Source of the DNA: Gemmatimonadota bacterium
Lineage (GTDB): Bacteria > Gemmatimonadota > Gemmatimonadetes > Longimicrobiales > Gaopeijiaceae
Assembly (NCBI GenBank): GCA_022826565.1
Contig: JAJDUP010000031.1
Span: 50,465 to 114,464, forward strand
DNA length: 64,000 nucleotides
Direction: 5' to 3'
The notes under the pieces are model-generated. The model made no database searches. It was not told the DNA's origin and saw nothing but the letters and a program-made list of their open reading frames with translations. This document shows, one piece after another, positions 43,076-51,984 of this stretch. A program made the translations under genes and the position numbers. The stretch's first letter is position 1; each line of letters begins with the position of its first letter.

Positions 43076-44854
43076 CTACCCGAGCGGCGGACGGTGGTGA
43101 TGCACTCCCAGCCGCTCCTCGAGCGCCCGGGCAAGCGCGAGGATCTTCCCCTCTTCGAAGAGTCGGCCATGAAAAGCCACATTACGGGTGATCGTGTGCG
43201 GCTCTCCCCGCGGATCGTCGGGAACGGGGCCCGCGCTTCGGGTCGGGCTCCGGTCCAGGCCGGCGCGCAGGGTGATCCCGGGGTGTCCTGTGTAGTTCAT
43301 CGCCATCAGCAGTTCGAACGAGCCGTACGTCGGGGCGAAGAGGGCGTCCACGCCGCTGTAGATGCGGTGGAACTCGTGCATGAGGTGCCGGCGCAGGCGT
43401 TCGGCCTGCAGGTAGTCGACCGCGGACAGCATGCGGACCTGCCGCCACGCGTTGGGCCAGCCTTCGGGGGGCAGCTGATCGTCGCGGCCGTCGAGGGTGA
43501 GCGCCTCGTAGATCGCGGCCGCCTCGGCGTAGAGGTTGGGGATGAGCGCCGGGTAGGGGAACGGCGGCAGCTCCACTTCGACCAGATCGACGCCGAGTTC
43601 GCGGAGCACATCGAGGGCGGCCAGGTGGGCGTCCGCGGCCGGAACGGTGGCGCCCGTGAACCCGATCTCGCGGAACCAGTCCCGCGAGTAGCCCACGCGG
43701 ACGGTGGCGGGGTCAAAGCCGGCGTCGTAGTGGAATCCCATGGGGATGGAGGACGCCGATGTGGGGTCCGGGCCGTTGATCGCGGCCAGGACGGGGACCG
43801 CATCCTCGACGCGACGAGTGAGGGGGCCGATCCGGTCGAGGCTGGGTGTGAGCGGCATGGCGCCCTCGGTCGGCACCCGGCCGAAGGTGGCGCGCAGGCC
43901 GACGACGCCGCACTGGTCGGCGGGGTTGAGGATCGAGCCGAGGCTGTCGGTCCCGATCGAGAACGAGCACAGTGCGGCGGCGGTCGCGGACCCCGGACCG
44001 GCGCTGGAACCGCCCGCGTGCTCGTCGGTGTTCCACGGATTGCGGACCTTGCCGCCGTACCAGCGGTAGCCGTTGGCGAGGCTGGCGGTGGCGAGCTTGC
44101 CGAGGAGGACTGCGCCCGCGTCGCGGAGCATGGTGACGATGCGGGCGTCCCGGTCAGGCACTTGATCCTGGAAGGGGATCGCGCCCCAGGTGGTGGGGAT
44201 CCCGGCGGTGTCGAAGCAGTCCTTGATGCCGTACGGGATGCCGTGCAGTTCCCCGCGGTATGTGCCCGCCGCCAGCTCGCGGTCGGATTCGTCGGCCTGG
44301 CTGAGCGCGTGGTCGGCGGTGACGGTGATGTAGCAGTAGAGGCCGGGGGCGAGGCGCTCGATGCGGGACAGGTAGATCTCGGTGAGGCGGCGGCTGGTGA
44401 TCTGGCCGGTGCGGATCCAGTGGGCCTGCTCGCGGACCCCGGCGTAGGCGATGTCGGCCTCGTCGTCCGGGAGAGGGGCGGGTCCGGTGTCGGACATCGC
44501 GAGGCGGTCTACCTGCGCGGGATAGGACACGCCGGGCAGGCGCGGATCGAAGGTGATGGCGGGCTGCAGGCTGAGTTCGCGCGGGACGTCACGGAGTTGG
44601 CGGACGCCGGCGACCTGGCTGCCGATGGTCTGGACGAGTTGGTCGCGCTCTTCCGCCGTGTAGTTGACGCCGTGGAGCTTCTCGGCCTCGGCGAGGGTTG
44701 CGGCGGTGATGTCGGCGGACGCGTTCGTCCCTGCTTCGGCCGGTGCCGCCGGCCCGTCGCCCGCGTCCGGTTGGCATGCCAGTGTTCCTGCGGCCAGCGC
44801 GGCAGAGCTGGCAAGGAAGTCCCTGCGGGATGGAGTCGTCGGAGTGGCTCCCAT
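43076..44854 (-). CDS. Amidase signature family enzyme with Tat leader
   Basis: 592 residues from the ATG at 44854 (GAGGAGG five bases upstream). The Tat leader is PSRRDFLASSAALAAGTLAC, also a possible lipobox. The amidase core has Lys in HGIPYGIKDCFD, the glycine/serine stretch AGGSSAGPGSATAA, and the nucleophile in GTDSLGSILNPA, followed by VVGLRATFGRVP. Exported amidases of this type can act on D-amino-acid or peptide amides; the substrate is unknown. It is codirectional with the arginase-fold lipoprotein gene (83-bp gap). Confidence 0.9.
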   Translation of the reverse strand: MGATPTTPSRRDFLASSAALAAGTLACQPDAGDGPAAPAEAGTNASADITAATLAEAEKLHGVNYTAEERDQLVQTIGSQVAGVRQLRDVPRELSLQPAITFDPRLPGVSYPAQVDRLAMSDTGPAPLPDDEADIAYAGVREQAHWIRTGQITSRRLTEIYLSRIERLAPGLYCYITVTADHALSQADESDRELAAGTYRGELHGIPYGIKDCFDTAGIPTTWGAIPFQDQVPDRDARIVTMLRDAGAVLLGKLATASLANGYRWYGGKVRNPWNTDEHAGGSSAGPGSATAAALCSFSIGTDSLGSILNPADQCGVVGLRATFGRVPTEGAMPLTPSLDRIGPLTRRVEDAVPVLAAINGPDPTSASSIPMGFHYDAGFDPATVRVGYSRDWFREIGFTGATVPAADAHLAALDVLRELGVDLVEVELPPFPYPALIPNLYAEAAAIYEALTLDGRDDQLPPEGWPNAWRQVRMLSAVDYLQAERLRRHLMHEFHRIYSGVDALFAPTYGSFELLMAMNYTGHPGITLRAGLDRSPTRSAGPVPDDPRGEPHTITRNVAFHGRLFEEGKILALARALEERLGVHHHRPPLG

Positions 44855-44937
44855 GTCTGCCTCCTCGGCCGTGCGGCCGTCGCCTGGGTCTGGCCTCACG
44901 TGCCAGTCGGTCGTCCTCCGCCGAGGCTACCTCCCCG

Positions 44938-46215
44938 CTACCTGCGCGCGTCCCGCCTCGTCAGCGGACTCAGATAATCCCGGCTTCCCAGCCCCAGCTT
45001 ACGCATGGCGACCCCCGTCAGGCACTCGTCCACCACCTGCTTGGCGTTGAGCGTGGTCGTGTACCCCGGGTCGACCAGCGGGTTGAGCTCGACCAGGTCG
45101 AAGCCCACCAGGTTGTTCTCGGAGCAGAGTCCGCGAAGGATCGGAAAGACCTCGCGGGGGGTGAGGCCGCCGGGCACGGGGGTGCCGGTCCCGGAGGTGT
45201 ACGCCGGATCCATCACGTCGATGTCGAACGAGACGTGGAGGTATTCGGGCCCGTCGTTGGCCTCGTCGAGGACGAGCTGCATGACGGTGCCCCACCCGTC
45301 GCGGTCGATCTCCGCCATGGTGTGGTAGCGGAACTCGTTCTCGCGCATCCACTCGAAGCCCTCCGGCCCGGGCCAGCTGCCGCGCAGCCCCACCTGGATG
45401 AAATTGCGGCCGAGGATGTGGCCTTCGTCGACGAGGCGGCGCACGGGCTGGGCGTGCGAGATCAGGTGGCCGCTGCGGGTGCCGCCGGCGTCGTAGTGGG
45501 CGTCGAAGTGGATGACGCCGACGTTCTCCTTGCCGTACACGTCCGCGAGCCCGGCCACATTGGCGAACTCGATGGAGTGGTCGCCGCCGATGATCACGGG
45601 GATCGCGCCCGTCTCGGCGATCTCGCGGACCATGCGGCGGATCGGCTCCATGCTGCGCTCGGTGCTCAGGTTATCGATCGGCGCGTTGCCGTAGTCGACC
45701 GCCGTGAGTTCGCGCCGCCAGCTGATCATCGTCTCCATGCTGCCGGTGCTCCGCCGCATCGCCCGCAGCGCGTTGGGCCCTTCACCGGCGCCGCGGAAGC
45801 CCACCCCCATGTCGACCGGCGCGCCCATGAAGGCCACCTCGACTTCGCCCACGACCAGGTCCTCGATGGTGCGCGCAATCGGCAGCCCGAAGAAGCTCAG
45901 CACCGAGCCGACCCGGATCGGGCCCGGTTCGCGAGGCGGGTCGTTCGAGATGTCGCGGTCGCGCCACACCTCGAGATTGGGATCGTTCGGATCGAGGCGG
46001 ATGATCGCGGCTTCGGGGTCGGGGGGTTCCTGCCCGGTGGTGTCGGTCTGCTGCGCGGTCGTGTCGGTGGCTTCTCCGGCGTCGGCCTCGGCGCCCGGCG
46101 GCGCATCGGCTCCGGAATCGGCGGGCGGGGTCTCGCAGGCCACGGCGAGAACCCCCGCGATGGCAGCGATCAGGCATCCAATGAGCGCATGCGTGAAGGG
46201 CGAATCGTCTTTCAT
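44938..46215 (-). CDS. Ureohydrolase (agmatinase/arginase fold) lipoprotein
   Basis: 425 residues. The leader ends VLAVACE, a lipobox, followed by a long acidic Pro/Ala/Asp/Thr-rich linker. The ureohydrolase domain shows the binuclear Mn2+ motifs GGDHSIEF, HFDAHYD and SFDIDVMDPAY, all complete, with the early FMGAPVDMGVGFRGAGEGP. Intracellular agmatinases are ~300 residues; here the extra length is the leader and linker. A surface or periplasmic guanidino-hydrolase (agmatine or a related compound) is inferred. It lies upstream of the exported amidase gene, and the pair may form an operon for nitrogen release from amides and guanidines. Confidence 0.88.
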   Translation of the reverse strand: MKDDSPFTHALIGCLIAAIAGVLAVACETPPADSGADAPPGAEADAGEATDTTAQQTDTTGQEPPDPEAAIIRLDPNDPNLEVWRDRDISNDPPREPGPIRVGSVLSFFGLPIARTIEDLVVGEVEVAFMGAPVDMGVGFRGAGEGPNALRAMRRSTGSMETMISWRRELTAVDYGNAPIDNLSTERSMEPIRRMVREIAETGAIPVIIGGDHSIEFANVAGLADVYGKENVGVIHFDAHYDAGGTRSGHLISHAQPVRRLVDEGHILGRNFIQVGLRGSWPGPEGFEWMRENEFRYHTMAEIDRDGWGTVMQLVLDEANDGPEYLHVSFDIDVMDPAYTSGTGTPVPGGLTPREVFPILRGLCSENNLVGFDLVELNPLVDPGYTTTLNAKQVVDECLTGVAMRKLGLGSRDYLSPLTRRDARR

Positions 46216-46403
46216 ATCGATGTTCCCCGAGCCCGGCGCTGGGCGGCTGGAAGACTGGTGTCCAACGTTGGTCAGGCTGCGGGCAGTCTACGCCGCGACC
46301 CGTTTGCCCGCCAGTTCACCGCAGCCTCATCTTGCCGGTTGGCGTTCGACGTGCCCGACGCAGGTCGATCGACCTCACTCTGTCCCCCATCCGGCTGATC
46401 CGC

Positions 46404-47822
46404 ATGGCGAAGAAACCGCTCCTTCCCCTCGCCCTCGTCGCGCTGGCCGTCGCGCCACTCCTCACTTGCGACTCGGGTGACCAGCCGCCTCAACCGCTCC
46501 CCGACCAGGCCACCCTCGTCATCGATGGTGTTTCGGTCATCCCGATGGACACCGAGCGCGCTCTGCCCGACATGACCGTCCTGATCGGCGGCGGCCGGGT
46601 GCTGGCGATCCAGCCGTCGGGCGAGGCCGACGCAGCCGCAGTCGCCGACGACGCCACTCGCGTCGACGGCCGGGGCCGCTTCCTGATCCCAGGCCTCAAC
46701 GACATGCACGTCCACTTCCAGGAAGAGCAGGCACTTGGCCGGTTCCTCGCCACCGGCGTGACCGGCATTCGCGTCCTCTGGGGCGGTCCCACGACGCTCG
46801 ACTTCCGCGACCGCATCGTGCGGGGCGAACTTGCGGGGCCCGACATCCACACCGCGGGCACGATCATCGAGGGCCTGCCGCCGCCCGAACTGGCCGCCGT
46901 CATCGACACCGAAGGCCGCGTCATCGTCCACGACTCGATCGACGGGGCCGCCGCCGTCCGCGAGCAGCACGCCGCCGGATACGATTTCATCAAGGTCTAC
47001 AACAACGTCCCCGCCTCGGCCTACGCCGGCATCGTCGCCGAAGCGGCCGCGCTCGACATTCCGGTCGCCGGCCACATCCCCTTCAAAGTCGGCCTCGACG
47101 GCGCCCTCGCCGCCGGCCAGCACAGCATCGAGCACCTGCGCGGGTACATCTGGCACCTCGTCCCCGAAGACGCGCCCCGGCAGCCCGGCGCCGACCTGCG
47201 CTCCCGCACCCTGGCCTGGGCCCACGGCGACCTCTCCCGCATCCAGGCCCTCGCCGAACGCACCCGGGACGCCGGCGCGTGGAGCGTCCCGACCCTCTCC
47301 GTGCGCATGATCATGAAGCCGGACCGCCTCGTCGACGCCTACCTCGCCACCGAAGAAGCCTCCCACATGACCGACGCGATGCGCACCTTCTACACCCGGC
47401 GCATGTCGATCCCCTGGATGAGCAATTTCACGCAGGACGACTTCGAGGCCGCGCTCGACGGTTTCGCCGTCGCCGATTCGCTGATCCGCGCGCTCGTCGG
47501 CGTGGGCGCCCCGGTCATGGCCGGCACCGACACCCCGCCGCTCGGCTTCGCTCTCCACCGCGAACTTGAGGAACTGGTCGCTGCGGGGCTGACGCCGTTT
47601 GAGGCGTTGCAGAGCGCCACGGTCCTCCCGGCACGCTTCCTCGAGCGTGGCGAAGGCGCCGGCACGGTGACGGAGGGAAGTCCCGCCGACCTGGTGCTGC
47701 TCGATGGCGATCCCCTGGCCGCCATCGGCAACACGCGGCGAATCGCGGGAGTCGTGCGGCGGGGTGAATGGCTCGACCGGGCCACATTGGACTCCATGCT
47801 ACAGGAGGCCGCAGGACGATGA
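46404..47822 (+). CDS. Metal-dependent amidohydrolase, exported (first of an overlapping pair)
   Basis: 472 residues from the ATG at 46404, which directly begins a leader ending LLTCD (lipobox-like). The amidohydrolase motifs are DMHVHF (about residues 100-105), a Lys in FIKVYNN, VAGHIPFKV, SIEHLRGY and the last metal Asp in MAGTDTPP. The N- and C-terminal strands form the composite beta-domain (LVIDGVSVIPM; DLVLLDGDPLAAI). It resembles prolidase- or imidazolonepropionase-like members. It overlaps the next amidohydrolase gene by 4 bp (ATGA). Confidence 0.88.
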   Translation: MAKKPLLPLALVALAVAPLLTCDSGDQPPQPLPDQATLVIDGVSVIPMDTERALPDMTVLIGGGRVLAIQPSGEADAAAVADDATRVDGRGRFLIPGLNDMHVHFQEEQALGRFLATGVTGIRVLWGGPTTLDFRDRIVRGELAGPDIHTAGTIIEGLPPPELAAVIDTEGRVIVHDSIDGAAAVREQHAAGYDFIKVYNNVPASAYAGIVAEAAALDIPVAGHIPFKVGLDGALAAGQHSIEHLRGYIWHLVPEDAPRQPGADLRSRTLAWAHGDLSRIQALAERTRDAGAWSVPTLSVRMIMKPDRLVDAYLATEEASHMTDAMRTFYTRRMSIPWMSNFTQDDFEAALDGFAVADSLIRALVGVGAPVMAGTDTPPLGFALHRELEELVAAGLTPFEALQSATVLPARFLERGEGAGTVTEGSPADLVLLDGDPLAAIGNTRRIAGVVRRGEWLDRATLDSMLQEAAGR

Positions 47823-49261
47823 CCATGCCGACACTCCTTCGCTCCCGGGCCACCGCGCGCCCGCCCGTCCCGGGGCAGACCGCTCCCGCGCACGGACCCC
47901 CCCTTCCCCTCGGCACGGCGGTCCTCATCCTTCTCGCCGCGGCCTGCGCGCCCGCGACCGTCGACGACCAGGGGCCGCCCGCCGCCGTGGCCGTGACCAA
48001 CGCGACCATCATCGACGGCATGGGCGGGACGCCGATCACGGGCGGCGTGGTGGTCGCGGAAGGCGGCCGGATTGTCGCCGTGGGGCTCGCCGCCGAGGTG
48101 GCCGTGCCCGACGGCGCCGCCATCGTGGACGCGGCGGGTGGCGCCGTCATGCCCGGCCTCGCCGACATGCACGTCCACATGGTGGGCGGCTGGGACGGCG
48201 TCAGCACCGAGATGCTGGGCTATCGCCGCTACCTGAACGCGCTGCTGCACGCGGGCGTCACCACGGTCTTCGACGCCGGAAACGTGCTCCCGTTCATCCA
48301 GCAGATCCAGGCCGAGATCGAGGCGGGCCGGCTCCCCGGCCCCAGGGTGTACATGGCGGGGCCGCTCATCGACGGCCCCGTGCCGATATGGCCGCCCATC
48401 ACCTACTTCACCTTCGAGGCTTCAGCCATTTGGCGACATGCCACGCAACTCGCGGCCGCTGGTGTCGACGCACTCAAGGGCTACGCCGGGCTCGACGCGG
48501 AGATGGTCGACTCGCTGGTGCAGGCGGGCGCCGACGTCGGCCTGCCCGTGATCGTGGATCTCGGCTCGCGCGGCGACTACGCGGCCGCGGTCGAGGCGGG
48601 GGTCCTGGCGCGTGCCCATGCGCCCTCCGGTCCGCTCGGCGACGACGAGATCGCGGCCATGGTCGAGCACGGCACGGCATCGATCACGACGCTCGCCGTG
48701 CTGGAATCGTTCGCGCGGCGGCGGCTGGACGACCTGGCCTTCCTCGAGCACCCGCTCATCGCGGCCACCACGCCGCCGTGGTTCCTCGACGCGCTGCGCG
48801 AACACGCCACCCGTTCGCTCTCGGACCAGGAGAAGGAGCGCGCGGCCGCAATCGAAGAGCTTCTCATGACCGCCATGACCAACGTGAAACGGCTGAGCGA
48901 TGCCGGTGTGCTCGTGGTCGCGGGCACCGACGCGCCCTACCCCGGCGTCTTCCAGGGAGAAGGCATCCACCGCGAGCTGGAGCTGCTCGTCGAGGCCGGC
49001 CTCACGCCGCTCCAGGCGATCACCGCCGCCACCCGCAACGCGGCCCGCCTCATGGACGCGAGCGACGAATGGGGCGCGATCGCCCCCGGAATGGCGGCGG
49101 ACCTGCTGGTGGTGCGAGGCAATCCGGCGGAGGACATCGGGGCCACGCGCGACATCGTGGCCGTGATCCAGCGCGGGGTGGTCCTCGACCGCTTGCAGCT
49201 GGTGTTCAGCGCACAGGACGACCCGGGTTTTCGGACCGTGGGATCGGTGGCAGCCAACTGA
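47819..49261 (+). CDS. Metal-dependent amidohydrolase, exported (second of an overlapping pair)
   Basis: 480 residues from the ATG at 47819, overlapping the stop of the previous gene (ATGA). The leader ends LLAAACA. Motifs: ADMHVHM, DALKGYAGLD (the usual metal-bridging Lys), ARAHAPSG and VVAGTDAPYPG; the tail is GMAADLLVVRGNPAEDI. It is a distant paralogue of the upstream gene (same layout, moderate similarity by eye). The two probably form a coupled pair acting on related cyclic amides or peptides in the periplasm. It is followed after 12 bp by the sugar dehydrogenase gene. Confidence 0.88.
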   Translation: MTMPTLLRSRATARPPVPGQTAPAHGPPLPLGTAVLILLAAACAPATVDDQGPPAAVAVTNATIIDGMGGTPITGGVVVAEGGRIVAVGLAAEVAVPDGAAIVDAAGGAVMPGLADMHVHMVGGWDGVSTEMLGYRRYLNALLHAGVTTVFDAGNVLPFIQQIQAEIEAGRLPGPRVYMAGPLIDGPVPIWPPITYFTFEASAIWRHATQLAAAGVDALKGYAGLDAEMVDSLVQAGADVGLPVIVDLGSRGDYAAAVEAGVLARAHAPSGPLGDDEIAAMVEHGTASITTLAVLESFARRRLDDLAFLEHPLIAATTPPWFLDALREHATRSLSDQEKERAAAIEELLMTAMTNVKRLSDAGVLVVAGTDAPYPGVFQGEGIHRELELLVEAGLTPLQAITAATRNAARLMDASDEWGAIAPGMAADLLVVRGNPAEDIGATRDIVAVIQRGVVLDRLQLVFSAQDDPGFRTVGSVAAN

Positions 49262-49273
49262 GGAATCTTCACA

Positions 49274-50503
49274 ATGTACCATCTCCCTCGCTTTCTCATC
49301 CTCCTCCTGCCCATCGCCGGGTGCAATCCGGACGGCTCGGATCCGGCACAGGACTCCGACGGCATCGTCAGGACCGCCCTCCACGATTTCCGGTTGGAAG
49401 AGGTGGCCGACGGCCTGGTGCGTCCGTTCGCGATGGCCTTCACGCCCGAGGGCGACATCCTCGTAACCGAGCGTCCCGGCCGGCTCCGGATCATCCGCGA
49501 CGGGGTTCTCCTGCCTGACTCCGTGGAGGGGCTGCCGCCGATCCGGGCACTCGGACGCGGCGCACGCTCCCTGAGCGGCTTCGAGCAGGCCGGGCTGCGC
49601 GACGCCATCCTCCATCCGGACTTCGCGGCGAACCGGCTGCTCTATCTCAGCTACGTGAAGCCGGGAGCGGATTCGTTGGGCACGATCGCCATCGCCCGGG
49701 GCCGCTTCGAGAACGACCGGCTGACCGATGTCGAGGAACTGTTCCACGCGGACGCGTTCGGCAACGGCACGGAGCGAAGCTCGATGTGGGGCGGGCGCCT
49801 GGTCTTCGACCACGACGGCTACCTGTTCATGACCCTGGGCGACCGGCAGTGGCCTTCAGCGGGCGATCTGGAGGCCCACCCGGCCCAGGATCTGTCGAAT
49901 CACAACGGCAGCACCATCCGCCTCCACGACGACGGCCGGATTCCGGCGGACAACCCGTTCGTGGACCAGTCGGGGATCCACCCCGAGATCTGGACGTGGG
50001 GCCACCGAAATGCGCAGGGGATGGCGGTGCATCCCGAGACGGGCGACCTGTGGCAGAACGAGCACGGCCCTCAGGGCGGCGATGAACTCAACCTGATCGA
50101 GCCCGGCCGCAACTACGGTTGGCCCGTCGTGGGGTACGGAGTGAACTACCGAACGGGTCTTCGCATCCACTCGGGGACGCTAATGGACGGCATGGAGCCA
50201 CCTGCCCACATCTGGGTTCCCTCGATCGGCGTCTCCGGGATGCTCTTCTACACCGGCGATGCGTTTCCGGAATGGCGTGGAGACATGCTCGTCGGCGGCC
50301 TCAGCGGACGGCGTCTCGCACGGCTCGAGATGAATGCACGCGAAGTGACGCACGAGGAGACTCTCCTGCAGGGAATCGGCCGCATCCGCGACGTGCGGCA
50401 GGGACCGGACGGCTTTGTCTACCTGGCCATCGACGGAGAAGCGCGGGATATTGACGGTCCCGCGACGGGAATCGTGCGGCTGGTGCCGGGCGGGCGGCGG
50501 TAG
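49274..50503 (+). CDS. PQQ-dependent sugar dehydrogenase (GSDH family), lipoprotein
   Basis: 409 residues. The leader ends LPIAGCN (lipobox). The motifs parallel the protein at 4316-5473: PEGDILVTERPGRLRII, GYLFMTLGDRQWPS, HPAQDLSNHNG, WTWGHRNAQGMA, EHGPQGGDELN and NYGWPVVGYGVNYRTG. It is a paralogue with a clear lipobox. Likely role: periplasmic aldose oxidation feeding electrons into respiration. The 12-bp gap to the amidohydrolase pair suggests one transcription unit. Confidence 0.9.
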   Translation: MYHLPRFLILLLPIAGCNPDGSDPAQDSDGIVRTALHDFRLEEVADGLVRPFAMAFTPEGDILVTERPGRLRIIRDGVLLPDSVEGLPPIRALGRGARSLSGFEQAGLRDAILHPDFAANRLLYLSYVKPGADSLGTIAIARGRFENDRLTDVEELFHADAFGNGTERSSMWGGRLVFDHDGYLFMTLGDRQWPSAGDLEAHPAQDLSNHNGSTIRLHDDGRIPADNPFVDQSGIHPEIWTWGHRNAQGMAVHPETGDLWQNEHGPQGGDELNLIEPGRNYGWPVVGYGVNYRTGLRIHSGTLMDGMEPPAHIWVPSIGVSGMLFYTGDAFPEWRGDMLVGGLSGRRLARLEMNAREVTHEETLLQGIGRIRDVRQGPDGFVYLAIDGEARDIDGPATGIVRLVPGGRR

Positions 50504-50520
50504 GCCAGGGCCCAGGCGCG

Positions 50521-51792
50521 TCAGATGACCATGTGCCAAGGGACTGCAAGCACTCGGTCGGTGAGCCAGTAGGTCCTGTGGCCCGCGTAGGTCAGGATTC
50601 CCGCAGGAACTCGATCCCCATACTCGTCCATGAACGTCTGCAAGTGACGCGCGTCCGAGACGCGAACAGTCCGCCTGCTCTTGACCTCCATGGGAACAAG
50701 TGCCTGGGGCGTTTCGATGACGAAATCGACTTCTGCACCCTTGCTGGTTCGCCAGAACAGGATGTTGGGTCGGTGTGACCTGGTCTCGCGCCATGCGAAT
50801 AGATCACACGCGATGAGGTTCTCCAGATGCGCGCCGCCGGGGATGGTCTCCCCGGCCAGGTGCAGCGCCAGACCCGGGTCGCACCAGTACAGCTTGGGAC
50901 TCTTGACGAGCCGCTTGTTCCGGTTGACCGAGTATGCCTCGACGCGCAGCAACTGATAGGAGGTCTCCAGCAGATGCAGGTAGCGCTGGGCGGTCGTTGG
51001 AGGCAGCCCGGCGTCGCGCGCCAGGCTGGCCTGGTTCATGAGGCTGCCCAATCGGTGGGAGACAGCGCGCACGAGCCTCTGGAAGCCGACCAGATTGTCG
51101 ATGGCCGCCAGCTGCCGGAGGTCGCGCTCGAGATATGTACGCAGGTACGCCTCGAACCACGCTTCCCGATCTGAATGTGCGTCCAGCTGGAGGGCCGGAA
51201 ACGGATACCCACCCCTGACGACCAGCTCCTCCCACGACGAAGAGGTCATGGGAGCCGTGTCGGCGAGGGCCTCCAACCAGCGGCCGGGAGACTCATCCAC
51301 CAGGATGTCCCAGGAGCCTGCGCAACCCTCACCGTCCGCCTCGCGCCGGGTCATGGGCCAGAGGGTGACGTAGACGGCCCGGCCCGCCAGTGTGTCCGAA
51401 ACGCCCCGCATCAGATCGAGGTTGGCGGATCCGGTCAGGAGAAAGCGACCGGGAATCCGCCGCGAATCGACGGCCCGCTTGATTGCGAGAAGGAGGTCCG
51501 GCGCTCGCTGAATCTCGTCCAGCGTAAGGGGGGGGCCTGTCTTGTCGAAGTCGTCGGAAAAGTCCGATGAGAATGGGCCGGTGTTGATGAGTGCATCCGG
51601 CGCTCTGCGCGCCTGGTCAAGGACACCGTAGTCGTCGAGGGTAAGATAGGTGCGTGCGTCCCCCTCCAGCTCCCGGGCCAACGTGCTCTTCCCCGTCTGC
51701 CTCGCCCCCGTAACGACCACTACAGGGAAGGTGGCCAGCCTCGCCCTCAGCGTGGGCTCGAGCGCACGGGGACGATAGCGGTAAGTCGCCAT
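50521..51792 (-). CDS. AAA ATPase with DUF4143 (PD-(D/E)XK-like) domain
   Basis: 423 residues from the ATG at 51792 with no recognisable ribosome binding site. The P-loop is TGARQTGKSTLARE, Walker B is LTLDEIQRAP, and the sensor-like motif FLLTGSANLDLM. The middle helices (LRQLAAIDNLVGFQRLVRAV; MNQASLARDAGLPPTTAQRY) resemble the member at 11669. The C-terminal signature is KGAEVDFVIE then VPMEVKSRR. The region upstream carries an operator-like palindrome. The family function is unproven. Confidence 0.88.
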   Translation of the reverse strand: MATYRYRPRALEPTLRARLATFPVVVVTGARQTGKSTLARELEGDARTYLTLDDYGVLDQARRAPDALINTGPFSSDFSDDFDKTGPPLTLDEIQRAPDLLLAIKRAVDSRRIPGRFLLTGSANLDLMRGVSDTLAGRAVYVTLWPMTRREADGEGCAGSWDILVDESPGRWLEALADTAPMTSSSWEELVVRGGYPFPALQLDAHSDREAWFEAYLRTYLERDLRQLAAIDNLVGFQRLVRAVSHRLGSLMNQASLARDAGLPPTTAQRYLHLLETSYQLLRVEAYSVNRNKRLVKSPKLYWCDPGLALHLAGETIPGGAHLENLIACDLFAWRETRSHRPNILFWRTSKGAEVDFVIETPQALVPMEVKSRRTVRVSDARHLQTFMDEYGDRVPAGILTYAGHRTYWLTDRVLAVPWHMVI

Positions 51793-51810
51793 AGCAAAAC
51801 AACCATGTCA

Positions 51811-51840
51811 TGGGTGATAATCACCCACATTATGGGTGAT
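51811..51840 (-). promoter_or_regulatory. Palindrome and extra half-site upstream of a DUF4143 gene
   Basis: TGGGTGAT / ATCACCCA (8-bp arms, one central A, 51811-51827) is followed by a second TGGGTGAT at 51833-51840, 22 bp from the first. Read in the sense of the ATPase gene this gives two direct ATCACCCA copies. The core ATCACCC is the same as in the 23-bp array at 30681. Confidence 0.55.
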
Positions 51841-51984
51841 GTGCGCTATCTAATGCAAGTTGAGCCCGCGGCCGGCACAAGCGGCCACCCCAGGCCGGAC
51901 GCGGTCAAACATCCCGCGGGTTGCGGTATGGCCTTTAGGCCGGAGAAGTTTGCATCATCGCACGACACCGGAACCGGAGAGACC

